DNA of 64,000 nt, taken from positions 96,021,946 to 96,085,945 of the forward strand of contig OY821517.1 in the NCBI GenBank assembly GCA_963682025.1, given 5' to 3'. Shown here piece by piece: positions 22,037 through 33,264 of this stretch. The position numbers and the translations under genes were made by a program. The notes under the pieces were generated by a model that worked only from the letters and a program-made list of their open reading frames with translations, searched no databases and was not told the origin of the DNA. The DNA comes from Cordilura impudica. Taxonomy: Eukaryota > Arthropoda > Insecta > Diptera > Scathophagidae. Every line of letters begins with the position of its first letter. Positions within the stretch are counted from its first letter, which is position 1.

Positions 22037-22365
22037 CTACGAGGGCGGATCAATAAGTCAGTGACTTTTCGAACTTCCCTCGTAGTTATGTGAAACGAAA
22101 TGCCGCTCCCATCAAGTACCGCATGTTAATAGACTGCTGTAAAATTTTGAGCAAGTTCCGTCATTTACTTTGCATTTAACAGCTGTTCAAAACATACAAC
22201 CTCGTTTTTTTTTTTTATGGAAAAAAGGATGCACGCGGGATAATCCACATTGCTTACCTTCAAGAGGGAAAAACAGTAAATGGCAAATATTATGCCTTCT
22301 TATTGGACCGATTTAACGAGAATTTAAAAGAAAACGACCCCATATGGTCAAGAAAAATTCTTGAG
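22037..22365 (+). pseudogene. internally deleted mariner fragment
   Basis: It opens with TACGAGGGCGGATCAATAAG, which resembles mariner terminal repeats (TACGAGGG...CAATAAGT). This is part of a 47-bp imperfect palindrome ending CTTCCCTCGTA at 22085. At 22245-22365 the plus frame reads AYLQEGKTVNGKYYAFLLDR and then RFNENLKEN, the mariner segment between the first and second catalytic D. The rest of the gene is gone. Confidence 0.7.
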
Positions 22366-22499
22366 TGAGTTGATATTCGAAGAAAGCAATCAATTAATAT
22401 TGATTTTTTGTAAATCTTTTATTTTCGATTTCAAATCTTTAGCCGGTGCTATACCAATGCTTAAAAAACTCATATGCTCAAGATGCGTGCACTGCAGCG

Positions 22500-22625
22500 A
22501 TGTTAAACAAAAAGCGAAAAATAGTACCCTAAAAAGCTTTAGTGATAAAATGTTCCAGTTTTATATAAACAAAAAGAGAAAATAGTGCCCTAAAAAGGTT
22601 TAGCGATAAAAAGTGCCTGATTTAT
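22500..22625. repeat. ~60-bp direct duplication
   Basis: Two adjacent copies share AAAATAGTRCCCTAAAAAG and TTTAGYGATAAAA, one at about 22516 and one at about 22579. Origin unknown. Confidence 0.6.
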
Positions 22626-22651
22626 ATTTGAAAGAAATATATTATTATTTA

Positions 22652-23655
22652 TCATACTAATATTATAAAGAGGTAATGTGTGTTTGTTTGTTTGTTTGTA
22701 GGAGGCAATCTCCGTAACTACCCATCTGATCTTCCTGAAATTTTCACAGAGTCTTACTGCGGATATGGGAAGTGCTATAGGCTATAATTTTTTAAATATT
22801 TTTGGTGGGCGTGGCACCTCCCGCACAAAGTAAATTTTAATTATCATATACATATATTGGGTACTATGATAGGGAGAGCTTTGCAAATTTGTGTGAGGTC
22901 AGCTATTGTTAATATTAGTAGCTACGCCGGAAATGGGCGGGATCGCATAAGTGGGCGTGGTACCTCCCATACAAGTAATAGTTCAATATTATATATCTCG
23001 AGTGCTGTGATAGAGAGAGCTTTTCAAATTTGTCTGGTGTCACCTATTATTAATAGGCGTTGTACCTGCCACACAAATTAAATATAAAATGCCATATGTC
23101 TGGAGTACTGTTATAGTGATAATCTTGGGACTTTGTGTGAGCCCAAAAGTTATTCATGTGATTAGTTAGACAAAAAAATGGGCGTGATCGGAGCAGTGGG
23201 CGTGGCACCGCCCATACAAAGTAAATATATGATATCATATAACTGGTGTACTAAAAAAGGGAAGCTTTGACACTTTGCACGACACCATCAGATCTTAGTA
23301 TGAGTAGTCGGATAAAAAATTGGCCTGACACTCCCCATGCAAAGTAGCTATTTAATGTCATATATCTAGAGTACTGTAAAAGAGAGGGCTTTGTGGCTTT
23401 GCATGAGGCCATAGATTCTTCGTATGATTAGTCGAACAAAAAAATGGACGTGATCGTAGCTGTGGTCGTAGCACTGCCCATGCAAAGTAGATATCTAATA
23501 TCATATAACTGGTGTACTATAAAAGGGAAAGACCCGACATTTTGCACGAGTCCATCAGATATTAATGTGAGTAGTCCAATAAAAATTGGGCGGGATGGGA
23601 TTAGTGGGTGTGGCACCTCCTATGTAAATAATATAAAGTACTACGAAAGCAACAG
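22652..23655 (+). mobile_element. Helitron family 2, copy 1 (3' end not found)
   Basis: It starts A|TCATACTAATATTATAAAG, followed by TGTGTTTGTTTGTTTG, and matches the 5' end of copy 2 at 23998. It carries about five ~140-bp tandem units (GGGCGTGGCACCTCCC, TACAAAGTA, CATATAACTGGTGTACT). The terminal hairpin and CTAG are absent, so the copy is truncated around 23650. Confidence 0.7.
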
Positions 23656-23694
23656 TCTTTTGACAAGTACATTGGTTATCTATGTGATTTGTCG

Positions 23695-23830
23695 TGGAAA
23701 ATATATCGCCAAAATCAAAAATTCGCCAAAACCGAAAATTGCGAAAAAAAAATAATCCAAAAAATCTTCAAAATCAAAAATGGGCAAAATCAAAAATCGC
23801 TAATAAGAAAAATTGTCAAATGATATTCTA
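23695..23830. repeat. degenerate GCCAAAATCAAAAAT minisatellite
   Basis: Several diverged copies of a ~16-bp A-rich unit (CGCCAAAATCAAAAAT, CGCCAAAACCGAAAATT, GGCAAAATCAAAAATCGC) lie between the two family-2 Helitrons. Confidence 0.55.
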
Positions 23831-23997
23831 AGTTCAATGCCAATTGTTAAGTGTTGCCAGATCTAATTTTGATAATCCATCTTCTTCTAATGGGAGCTAC
23901 ATGTACCTTGCTCCAGGGTAGGAACGCCGAAAAATCTGATAATTGTTGTACCATTGTATATCAGCAAGTATTCGAATAAAAAAATCTATGCTAATAA

Positions 23998-24452
23998 TCT
24001 ATACTAACATAATAAAGAGGTAATATGTGTTTGTTTGTTTGTTTGTTTGTAGGAGGTAATCTCCGTAATTACCCATCTGACCTTCCTGAAATTTTCATAG
24101 CGTCTTACAGCGGATATGGGAGTGCTACAGGCTGTAATTTTTTAAATATTTTTAGCGGGCGTGGCACCTCCCATACAAAGTAAACTTTGAATATCATATA
24201 TATTCATATGATAGAGAAACCTTTGCAAATTTGGTTCAGGTCATCTGTTCTTAACGTGAGTAGTCAGACAAAAAAATGGGCGGGATTGGACAAATGCGAG
24301 TGGCACCCCTACACAAACTTAATGTTAAATGTAATATATCTGAACTACTGTATTATTGAGAGCCTTGGGACTTTGCGTGAGCCCTCTCATAACGATTCGT
24401 AGGGGGGTGGGGCAGGGGGAGGGTGTAGCGAAGCACACCGGGTTACATCTAG
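23998..24452 (+). mobile_element. Helitron family 2, copy 2 (complete, 455 bp)
   Basis: It begins TCTATACTAACATAATAAAG after an A (23997). It ends in a hairpin, GGTGT-AGCGAAGC-ACACC, then GGGTTACATCTAG and T (24453). These are full Helitron boundaries (A|TC...CTAG|T). A G-rich run lies just inside the hairpin (24402-24423). It has no coding capacity. Confidence 0.88.
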
Positions 24453-24693
24453 TTTTAAATAAAGTTATATGTTATTTGTACATTGGAGATAAGTTTGTAA
24501 CTGATAATACTTTTTCTATCAATAAAAGGAAATATACATATGCTCATTTTCAAAGAAAAATTTATATTTTTCCAACTCCAGGCCGCAGTATTGTTTTTAT
24601 ACGAAAATAAAATATTTTATATTTGAAGTGTATTAATTTTAGTAAAAACATTTGTAATAGCTGAATTTCATATATTTTTAGCGCTCCATCTAA

Positions 24694-25495
24694 AACAAGT
24701 AAGAAAATTATAGTCGGTCTAGACCGACTATACGATACCCTATACCATGCGTTTAGAGACTCTATCTCTCAGGCCCAACTAACTGGATATAGAAAATAAG
24801 CATAAACGAAATTTGAGTGGGATTTTTATTAATTTTTTCGGCTGCAGACATGAAAAAGTTCATATCGGATGCTATATCTGTATGGGGACTAGGCCCAAAA
24901 ATGGACCGATCCTGACCATGTATGGTAAAGTCTCTTGTATATTGCAAAAATATATACAAACAAAATTTGAGAAGAATCAGTGCAATATTTTTGTTTTTGA
25001 TAGATTTAAGTGAATATCGGGAAGCAGCTCAATATGGGGCCTATGACTAAGAGTTGTTCAATAGGAATATTTTTTGGACTACTGAATAATGGATGTAATA
25101 TATACATACAAACCCAATTTGACTAAGATTTGTATGATAAGTTGGATCTTATGGCAATATATGTTGATTTCATAGGGGTCATTTGTATGGGGGCTAGGTC
25201 TGAAAATGGACCGATTCTCACCAATTTCAATAGCGTTCATCCCATGGCCGATAAAAGACCAAATACCAAATTTCGTCAAAATATATTCATATTTTCGACC
25301 TGCAGTTTGATTACAAGCTTTACATGGACACACAGACGGACGGACGGACGGACATAGTTAAATCGAATCAGATAGTGATTCTGATTCGATCGGTATAATT
25401 AAAGATGGGTGTAGGTCAAATATTTTTGGTTGTTACAAACAGCAGCGCAAAGTCATTATACCCAAACCAAATAGTGGTATAGGGTATAATAAAAA
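24694..25495 (-). mobile_element. DINE-1-like repeat, full length (copy d)
   Basis: The plus-strand left edge is ACAAGTAAGAAAATTATAGT, containing a perfect 24-bp palindrome at 24709-24732 centred on TCTAGA. The right edge is TGGTATAGGGTATAATAAA. It is about 800 bp and matches the copy at 45590-46391 in reverse orientation. The block CACACAGACGGACGGACGG corresponds to the GTCCGTCTGTGTG segment typical of these dipteran repeats. Confidence 0.8.
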
Positions 25496-25689
25496 GACCC
25501 ATAATAAATTATAAAGAAAATACACAATTGTCTCTATTTTGGTTCCCTTAGCATTTTCTTTTTAATAAAACAAAATTCTAGGCTAGACTTTTTATATAAA
25601 ATAATATCGACTATACCACAACCATTAATAAAATGTGTGCATATATTATAACAGAATGCTTTTAAAAATTTCTATTAATCAATAGTTCA

Positions 25690-26225
25690 TTATATAATAT
25701 GACCACAATCTAGAACATCAACTCCAGTTGATGGGAGGCATTTCTTTTGTGGGCTTGCTGTATTGGAAGACGCTTCATCACCGCTGTCCGCTGGCTGTGG
25801 CACTAATGGAATAAGATTGTCTTGAAATATATTAATATTTTTTTTCGATATTTATGTTTCCATTAATTAAGTGAAGCTGACCGATACCCTTTGAGAACGT
25901 CCATCTACATACCATAAGACTAGCTAGAAACTTAACAGTGCGCTTTATGCAGTCTTTATTATATGCCCTCACGATTTTACGAATCACCTTTTTTCCGGCA
26001 TGACCAACGCATACGAAAAATTAGATTCATCACTAAAAACAATAGTGTCAAGAGAATGTCTTTCCTGTGGCCATAACAAACGCTTTTTCATTGGAAGCAT
26101 ATCAATTGCGGGCTTTGTTTTAGCCTAAAATATAATTGATTTTTAAGAAATATCTTTCATAACACCAATTGAATTTAAACTTACTTTATAAAAAACATAA
26201 CCTCTATCTTTAATTTTCTAACGTC
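25690..26225 (-). pseudogene. Tc1-like transposase relic
   Basis: The minus strand gives MLPMKKRLLWPQERHS and DTIVFSDESNFSY (about 26110-26015), the first catalytic-D block of Tc1-type transposases. Then come KRTVKF and SLMV pieces (about 25945-25915), a GNINIEK segment (about 25860), and QKKCLPSTGVDVLDC (about 25740-25700), which precedes the last acidic block. Frameshifts separate every block, and neither end of the element was identified. Confidence 0.7.
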
Positions 26226-26254
26226 CATTCACGTTGCACGATTTTTCCATTTGT

Positions 26255-27005
26255 TTAAGACCCTATACCAATATGTGGTCAGCGTACAATTAGTTAGTTA
26301 GTACCTACCAAAAATCATAGACGTAGAACCATCCTTTATTAGACCGATCGACCCAGAATCACTTTCTGCGTCGATATCCATTTATAAGTCCACCTGTCTG
26401 CAGTGTCCAGCTAAACCTTCTTATTACACTACAGATAGTACTTTTGATGAAATTTGGTATATAAGCTTTGATTCGCCACAGGAAGGATGCTATTGAAATT
26501 GGTGAAAAGCAGTGCATGTTGAGATCTAATCTCCATACAAATTTCCCTTAGGAGATCGAATTTAATTGCAATAAAATCGAAATATCATATAGTTTGTGTG
26601 TGTTTATTACACCCTTGAGGTAACGGTCCAAAATTAAACTCTGTAGGACAATTCTTAGTCGTATGCTTCATATAAATCTGCTTCCGTAACTTCAGTTAAA
26701 TCCATCAAAAAATAAAAATTTTTAAGAGATCTTTCCCAAATTTGGTCTGTATATGTTTTTATAAAAAATAAGTATTTTTTTTTCCAAATTTGGTCAGGAT
26801 CGGACAAGTTTTCGAACTAGTCCCCAAATAAATATATATTCCGATATGTACTTTTTCATATCTGCAGGCAAAAAAAAAAAAAAAATGAATAACAATGCCA
26901 CTAAAATTTGGCTTATGCTATTTTCCAATTAGTTGGACCTAAGACCCTTGCTCTAAACACATGGCGTAGGGTATTTGTGTTAATAATAGCCGATAAAGCT
27001 CTTTT
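26255..27005 (+). mobile_element. DINE-1-like repeat (copy e)
   Basis: It starts ACCCTATACCAATATGTGGT and passes ACCGATCGACCCAGAATCAC and ATAAGCTTTGATTCGCCACA. It reaches the TTGGACCTAAGACCC segment and fades near the 3' end. It is more diverged than copies d and i. Confidence 0.75.
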
Positions 27006-27084
27006 TTCACGAAACGTTTTTTCTTAGGACCCGGCCTCCATTGGGGTTATAATTCCGGTTATTTTTTATATTTTGAAATAATAC

Positions 27085-27415
27085 AGGGTGGCACGCGGAT
27101 CGTGCTACGAAAACAAAACGTAATAACTTTTTTTCTGTTCGTGTAATCGTTTTAGTTTTTTTTTGTTAGGGAGGCTGAAAGTTTGGAAATCGACAATAGG
27201 GTTTTAATAGTACAATGGTACCATGCTTTGCAGTTCGACATTTCTGTTCGAAAGAAATTTAGGCGGGACTTTGGCGGTACTCCCCCCGAGTAGATCGACC
27301 ATTATGAGGCGTGTTTGCCGATTTGAAAGCATCGCACGAGGACCGTATCATCGGGATTCAAATGTTTGGTTTCAAGACATAATCAAAATAAAGAGTGATA
27401 CAGCTAGTTTTTGTA
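27085..27415 (+). pseudogene. mariner/Tc1-related helix-turn-helix fragment
   Basis: The plus frame from 27223 reads ERNLGGTLAVLPPSRSTIMR and then RVCRFESIA. This resembles the N-terminal helix-turn-helix of certain invertebrate Tc1/mariner-like transposases ('GGT...PPSRSTI-x-RWV'). It is preceded by ACAGGGTGGCACGCGG at 27087, which might be a terminus. No catalytic part follows. Confidence 0.45.
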
Positions 27416-27479
27416 ATTACAAATATCGCTACAAACTCATTGTATCCTCAGCACATAGAGGCATCGGTTATAAATAGCT

Positions 27480-29585
27480 GCCCAAGCACATGTATAAATA
27501 ATTATAAAAATAAAACGTTCTTCTTTAATGATTTTAACATTTTATTCAGTAAAACCACGCAAGTCAAAATTCACATATGTTACATGTGTAACGTATTTCA
27601 GCTTTTTGATATGGCAGCTAGTTTGTGTTTTTTTTTCGAAGAGACCTCTTATGTTCGATAGTGGTAGCCCTGTGCATAAAATGTAGTTACCACAGGTCTC
27701 AATTCTTTAATGTTTGTGAGAAGAAGAAAAATTGAATCAATATAGTTTTTGTGTAAATGAGTTTAAAAAAAGAGTTTTTAAAGCTCTGTTCAAGGATACG
27801 TAACACTATACAGAAATCATCCAAAGGAAATACAGAATTATCACAAAAGTGTTCTTAATACATTCGTTGAGAAACAAAACAAAAACTAATAGGTTTTGAA
27901 CAGAAACTAAGCTTAGCATCTTTATTTGCATATCACATTCTGGGCTTCAATGTTCTCTTTCCCAATTATATGCCACACTACATACAATTTGTAGACGGAT
28001 CAAACGTGAACAATTTTGAGTATATTAAAACAGTTTGTGTTGGTTCCTTTTATTACTTGGGATTGGGCAGCTAAACGAATTTGGTTACTTATTTTTTCAT
28101 GTTCAATAAAATTGTTAAGTTTTATTTCAATATGCGGGTTCCCCCCATGACACGTTTCTTGTCAATAAACTAATAGCTGTATAAACCCCTCAAATAAATA
28201 TTTTGAAATAATTATACTTCCCATTAACATTCACATTTAATGAAATAATTGATTGCTATGATTTATATTTCATTAAATTGAACGTAACAGGTAGTTTGAA
28301 ACATTCAACTTTACTCTAATATTCAGTAGTTATTAACTTTATTTATTTTATTTTGTTTTTATAGCAAAAATCAATTCCATAAACTCAAATTGAATAATTA
28401 ATAATTAAATGTGTAAAGCAACTCTTTAACAATACTTCTAGAATCAATATCGTCCCCCCGTCTCGGCCAATGTTAAAGATAACCCGTACAAACAAAATAA
28501 TGTTTGGCCTTTGTATTGGATTTCTAAAGAATATAGAGTTTTTAAAACTTTTACAACTAATGGGTTTTTGATGAAGCATTCGTGTTGATGTTATAGCGAC
28601 AATAGCTTTTCAAATACAATGGAAAACAATAAATGCCATTTAGGCGGCCTTGTTGTGAAATTGGAAATGATTAACATTTCATTTCTACAACTTTCTTTAC
28701 AAAATACAAAAAGAAAAGACAACGTAGAGATACACAGACATAAATACGCACAGTCGTATAGACGAATATAATTTAAAAAGAAAAATAGTAAAGTTTGACT
28801 GTAATGAACAGACTTTTAAAAACTATTTAACCAATAAAATTTTATCTGTAATACAACGTTAGATACCTAATATGTTTTTGAAAGGGCTCATTAAGGATGA
28901 AATAATTTCGATTATATTAGTTCAACCAAAAATTTTGGATATTTTCTAGATTATATATTTTTCTGCGCTGTTAAACATGACATGCCAATAATAAATCATG
29001 GTATCCATAGTAAAACTTACCAAGTCAAAACTCCAACCCTGCCACAACATGTATATAACACCTATGATTCATATACGAAATATTTGTAGAAGGAACTGGA
29101 AATGATATCGTGATATTTCGAATCATAATTTAACAAAGCAATAAATTATATAATTTCAAAAGAGATCAAGAAATTTAAAAATAATTTAAATTGCATTGGC
29201 CTATCATAGATTAGTCTAAATACATGGATGTTGCGGTACAGAATGATGCGTTAAAGAGCTCAGTAAAAGACTGCGAAACAAAGGTTTTGGAATATTTTCA
29301 CCTTTAGTAAACCGAAGTACAATGTAGAGATGTTAATTTAAAGTTCTAATACTAACTATGCATAAGACAAAATGATATCTCTGGTCACATTCGATAACCG
29401 CTTAAGTCAACGTGAGAACGATTTGTGATATTCAAAATCTTAAATTTACGTGAAAACCACATTTCTCTAACAATATTTTTCAAAAAGATATTAATAAAAA
29501 CATACTGATCTAAAAAAAATTGATATATCTGTGGTCACAAGCATTAACCGCCTAAGTTGAAAATCGTGCTTTCGAGAAAAATAAC
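27480..29585. other. no feature recognised
   Basis: About 2.1 kb of A/T-rich sequence. I found no motif-bearing frame, tandem repeat or bounded inverted repeat. Confidence 0.5.
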
Positions 29586-29586
29586 T

Positions 29587-30030
29587 TTTTATACGCTATA
29601 CCACTATGTGGTTTGGGTATAATGACTTTGAGCTGCTATTGTAAACTACCAAAAATATTTGACCTAGACCCATCTTTTATTATACCAATCGACTCAGAAT
29701 CACTTTCCGAGTCTATTTAGCGATGTCCGTGCGCCCGTCTGTCCGTCTGTGTGTCTATGTAAACCTTGTAATCAAACTACTGGTCGCATATATAAATATA
29801 TTTTGATAAAATTTGGTTTATAAGCTTTTATCGGCCATAGGATGAATGCTATTGAAATTGGTGAAATTCGGTTCAGACCTAGTCCCCTTACAAATGACGA
29901 CTATGAAATCGACATAAATTGCCATAAGATCCAAATTATAATATAGATCTCAGTCAAATTGGATTTGTATGTGTTTATTATATTCATTAATCAGTAGTCC
30001 AAAAATAATGCCTATGAAAACATTACGAAA
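29587..30030 (+). mobile_element. DINE-1-like repeat, 5' part (copy f)
   Basis: It begins TTTTTATACGCTATACCACT, has the GGGTATA hairpin arm, CAAAAATATTTGACCTAGAC, CAGAATCACTTTCCGAGTC, and GTCCGTCTGTGTG. It ends near 30030. Confidence 0.8.
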
Positions 30031-31435
30031 AATTGTTCGGGTTTAGCTCTCACCTAAATGTACAATTATGGAACCTTCACTAATTCACTAACTGTTACGG
30101 TTGTGACACCCCTTAAGAAAATACGGAAATGAACCAAAATTTAATTGTCACAACAGATATATATTTTACTATTTAGAGTGGTATACAAAAATTTTTCTCT
30201 CTTGGTCCCTTAGGAAAAAAATATTAAAATGTTGTCATGGTTGTCACAGGTATGTTACGGTTGTGATATTGTACAGAAATAAATGGAAATTCAGGATTTC
30301 TCATAGAGTTTATGGAATCCATAAGCGACAAACATTCATTCATGAAAAAAAAAAATGAATTGCCATTAGTTTTATTACAAACAATTTCCATTACAACGAA
30401 AATCTCGTTATTATGACACATTTTAGCGGTCCCTTGGAGTTAGTTGTGTAGCTGTTAGTTGAGGTTTTGCAATTTCTTTGGTAAAAAACCCACCGCTGAT
30501 GTCTCTACCATCTTAGAACTTTAAGTCGGCCATTTTGGAATGCATCAATTGGAGAAAAACATGTTACCAGATTACAACTAATATGATAATTAAAAAATGT
30601 TGAGAACAAGCGACACAGCTATGGCTATAGTAGTATCATTTCTAAAAATAATTTATTTATTTTGTTAGATTAGTGAAGTAAAGATCTTGTGCCTTTAGTT
30701 TGATGTAGACATTTGGATATTAAAAAAAAATGTTTTTTGCTTGGTATTCACCACTTCTCAGGAAGTGCTGCTTTTCAAAATACATGAATAAATATTAAAA
30801 TATAAAAAATAATGTTTACAATTAATTCATTTATTATTTACTTATTTATTTTTCTTTAATGATTAAAGCCCGAAAAAATATATAAATATCTTTCATTAAA
30901 AAAAAACGAATGCCCAAATACATTTTCATATTTCTTTCCCCATTTAAAATGGTCGCAAATTTCCTTGGAATAATACATCCTATTAGGATGATTAAAAATT
31001 TACATTTTGCAATATCCTCTAAGGAATAATTAAGTTAATGCAACAACATTTTTAGAAGTTGTAATCACTTAGAATTTTAGAAAGAAGAAAGCCTGTGGTC
31101 TTTTTTCTCCAAGTCATTACTATTGTCGACTATTTTGGGTGATTTTTTTGGTGACATTGTCACCAAATTTTAGTTTGCCTTTTATAGGTAAAGAAGTTCT
31201 TTTTGTCAGCTGAAAAGGTGTGCTTCTTCTTGATTTTTAATCGTTTCATTTAGTTTCGTTGAAAATACACGTGGATGCTCAAATAATTAAATTTTCTTAT
31301 AAAATAAAAGAAAAGTGAATCAAAAAGGTAAATAAATAAATAAGTAAACGTATACGAATGTATAATAATAACTACTTTTAGGTGATAAAGAACATTTTTA
31401 ATTTCGAAAAAATTTCAATTCTACAGAGCTGCCTT
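30031..31435. other. no gene recognised
   Basis: A/T-rich sequence. Near 30100 and 30240 the string TTACGGTTGTGA occurs twice, ~145 bp apart, hinting at an old duplication. Confidence 0.45.
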
Positions 31436-31439
31436 CCAG

Positions 31440-32085
31440 AAAAATGTCGAACGATCATGCCCAACATTTCAAAGGAAAACTAAAGTATGTTCCTCAACAA
31501 GGTATTTTTCATTTTAGCATTATATGCTGTACTGATAACATGCATAAGTATTTTATTTTTTTTTTAAGTTAACCATGGGTAATGGCTGTGAAGAACTGTT
31601 AAAAAAATTTAATTTGTATAAAGATTCGTTTAGAAATGGCCAGGGGGCAAATCGTCGCCTTCGATATCGAATATAATCGACCGAAATACCATATTTTGGT
31701 TTATTATTTAAAGAAGACGGACAATCGTCAGACCTCGTTTAACTTTCACTATTAACTATGGAACATAACTCGTTAGCTGTGATAAAATAAAATTACTCTT
31801 AGTATTATATTTTGGAAAATAAAAAAATAATTCCGATCGAAAAATTTCGATAACGAATGCGACGATTCGACCCCAGGTTTTCTGAGAAACTGTATGCATA
31901 TTTTTCCAGATGCTGCTCAAAAGCAATATAACTCTGTAGATAGTATTTGGCGGAACAAAAAATTTTATTAGATTGCATAGTGGCCAAAAACGAAGTTGCC
32001 ATAAATACAATGGGCATTCTTAAAATTAAAAACGAGGAAAAATTGATGGATAGTGATATCAATGACCAATTTTAAATTTCTGGTT
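31440..32085 (+). pseudogene. possible protein-coding relic interrupted by a small palindromic element
   Basis: Plus-strand pieces look coding but are not recognised: MSNDHAQHFKGKLKYVPQQ from 31445, then GNGCEELLKKFNLYKDSF at about 31576-31630, then after the palindrome FSEKLYAYFSRCCSKAI (31878-31930) and CIVAKNEVAINTMGILKIKN (about 31975-32035), ending in a stop near 32074. Stops occur between the pieces. It could be an unknown transposon gene or chance. Confidence 0.25.
31641..31880. mobile_element. ~240-bp palindromic MITE-like element
   Basis: The left arm GGGGCAAATCGTCGCCTTCG (from 31644) is matched on the minus strand by the right arm GGGGTCGAATCGTCGCATTC (to about 31875). Similarity continues through TATCGA and CGAYCG for about 48 bp. 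No convincing target duplication was seen, so the superfamily is unknown. Confidence 0.55.
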
Positions 32086-32754
32086 TATATTTGATAGAAA
32101 TGGTTAAGTTACTTATCGGCAGTATTGCTGAACGCAACCTACAAGTAATAATTATGGATTTCAGTGTTGATGGATTTTTCGGCAATAAGCTATTACGTGT
32201 CTAGGGCAATGTGTTTACTGCTATAATGGGTAAAACATTTATTAAACGTTATTTTTTTACAATTTCTTTGTTTTTCTATACCCAGATCTTATTCTAGCTT
32301 TTATCGAATCATGGGGTAAAATATTAAGAGCAGCGTTTCAACGACAGAAGAAAAACCAGTACCTTTTTTTATTTAGTAACATAATTTTTGTCTTCAATAA
32401 AACATTTAGTTTTATAAAAATTTATGCACCTGTTTGAACTTATAACCTTCCCAATATTAGTAGTCGTAACCTAATAAAAAGCACCAAACATGTAGACTGG
32501 AATTATTAAGGTGTAGTAGTGACTATCTGATTCCAGTGTCTGAATTTGCTGCCATAAGAACCACCTGGTCAATAGTCCCAAAGGTACTAGTGGATTCTCT
32601 GTCTCAAGAACATGTTAAATGTCTATAGCAGAGAGCATTGTTTGGGGTATAAGCGGTCAGTAGTACTGGTGACATATTAATAGTGAATCAATTAACTTTT
32701 TATTATGAAATACTTTTTATTTAAAATATGTTTTTATTCCCACCACACACTATG

Positions 32755-32960
32755 AAGAGGGTACATATCAGTTAGCTAACCCATTTGTAACTCATCGAAA
32801 TAAATTCCGGAAACCCCACAAGCTATATAGGTTTTTAATCCTTATAAAAGGAGAAACCGATTTAGCGATTTCAGTCCGTCTGTCTGTCTGTTGATGGCAC
32901 TTTTCTGTCTGCAATAGGTCGAGAAGGTCGTACTTCTTAGGCTTAAAATATTCATCGTAA
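32755..32960 (+). repeat. diverged interspersed-repeat fragment
   Basis: It contains GAAGAGGGTACATATCAG and CCGATTTAGCGATTTCAG with GTCCGTCTGTCTGTCTG, the arrangement seen in DINE-1-like repeats of flies, but it differs from the main family here. Probably an older subfamily. Confidence 0.4.
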
Positions 32961-33264
32961 ACTCGGTTTATAGACAACCGAACACATGCACATCGATGCA
33001 TACACCTTTTTGATGGCTTGTGTTTACATTTATGCTGATTGCATTAATTAACATTTTTGTAATAATCTTATTAGTTTTAAACATCATTGCAAAAAATTTT
33101 GCCATGATTATGTGAAATATAGCATTTTTGTCTCTAAGTGCTAACAATCTTGGTTATAATAATATGTTTGGAACATGGATGGAGGATATCAAAGATTCGG
33201 CACAACCGCATTTAATACTATGAGTTGTAATTGAAAAAGTTATTGTTATTTATTTATTTATTTA

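Noticed and set aside
22652..24452. Regular repeats that could suggest a CRISPR array
   Set aside because: Units are ~140 bp, diverged, lack constant short repeats with unique spacers, and lie in eukaryotic Helitron DNA.
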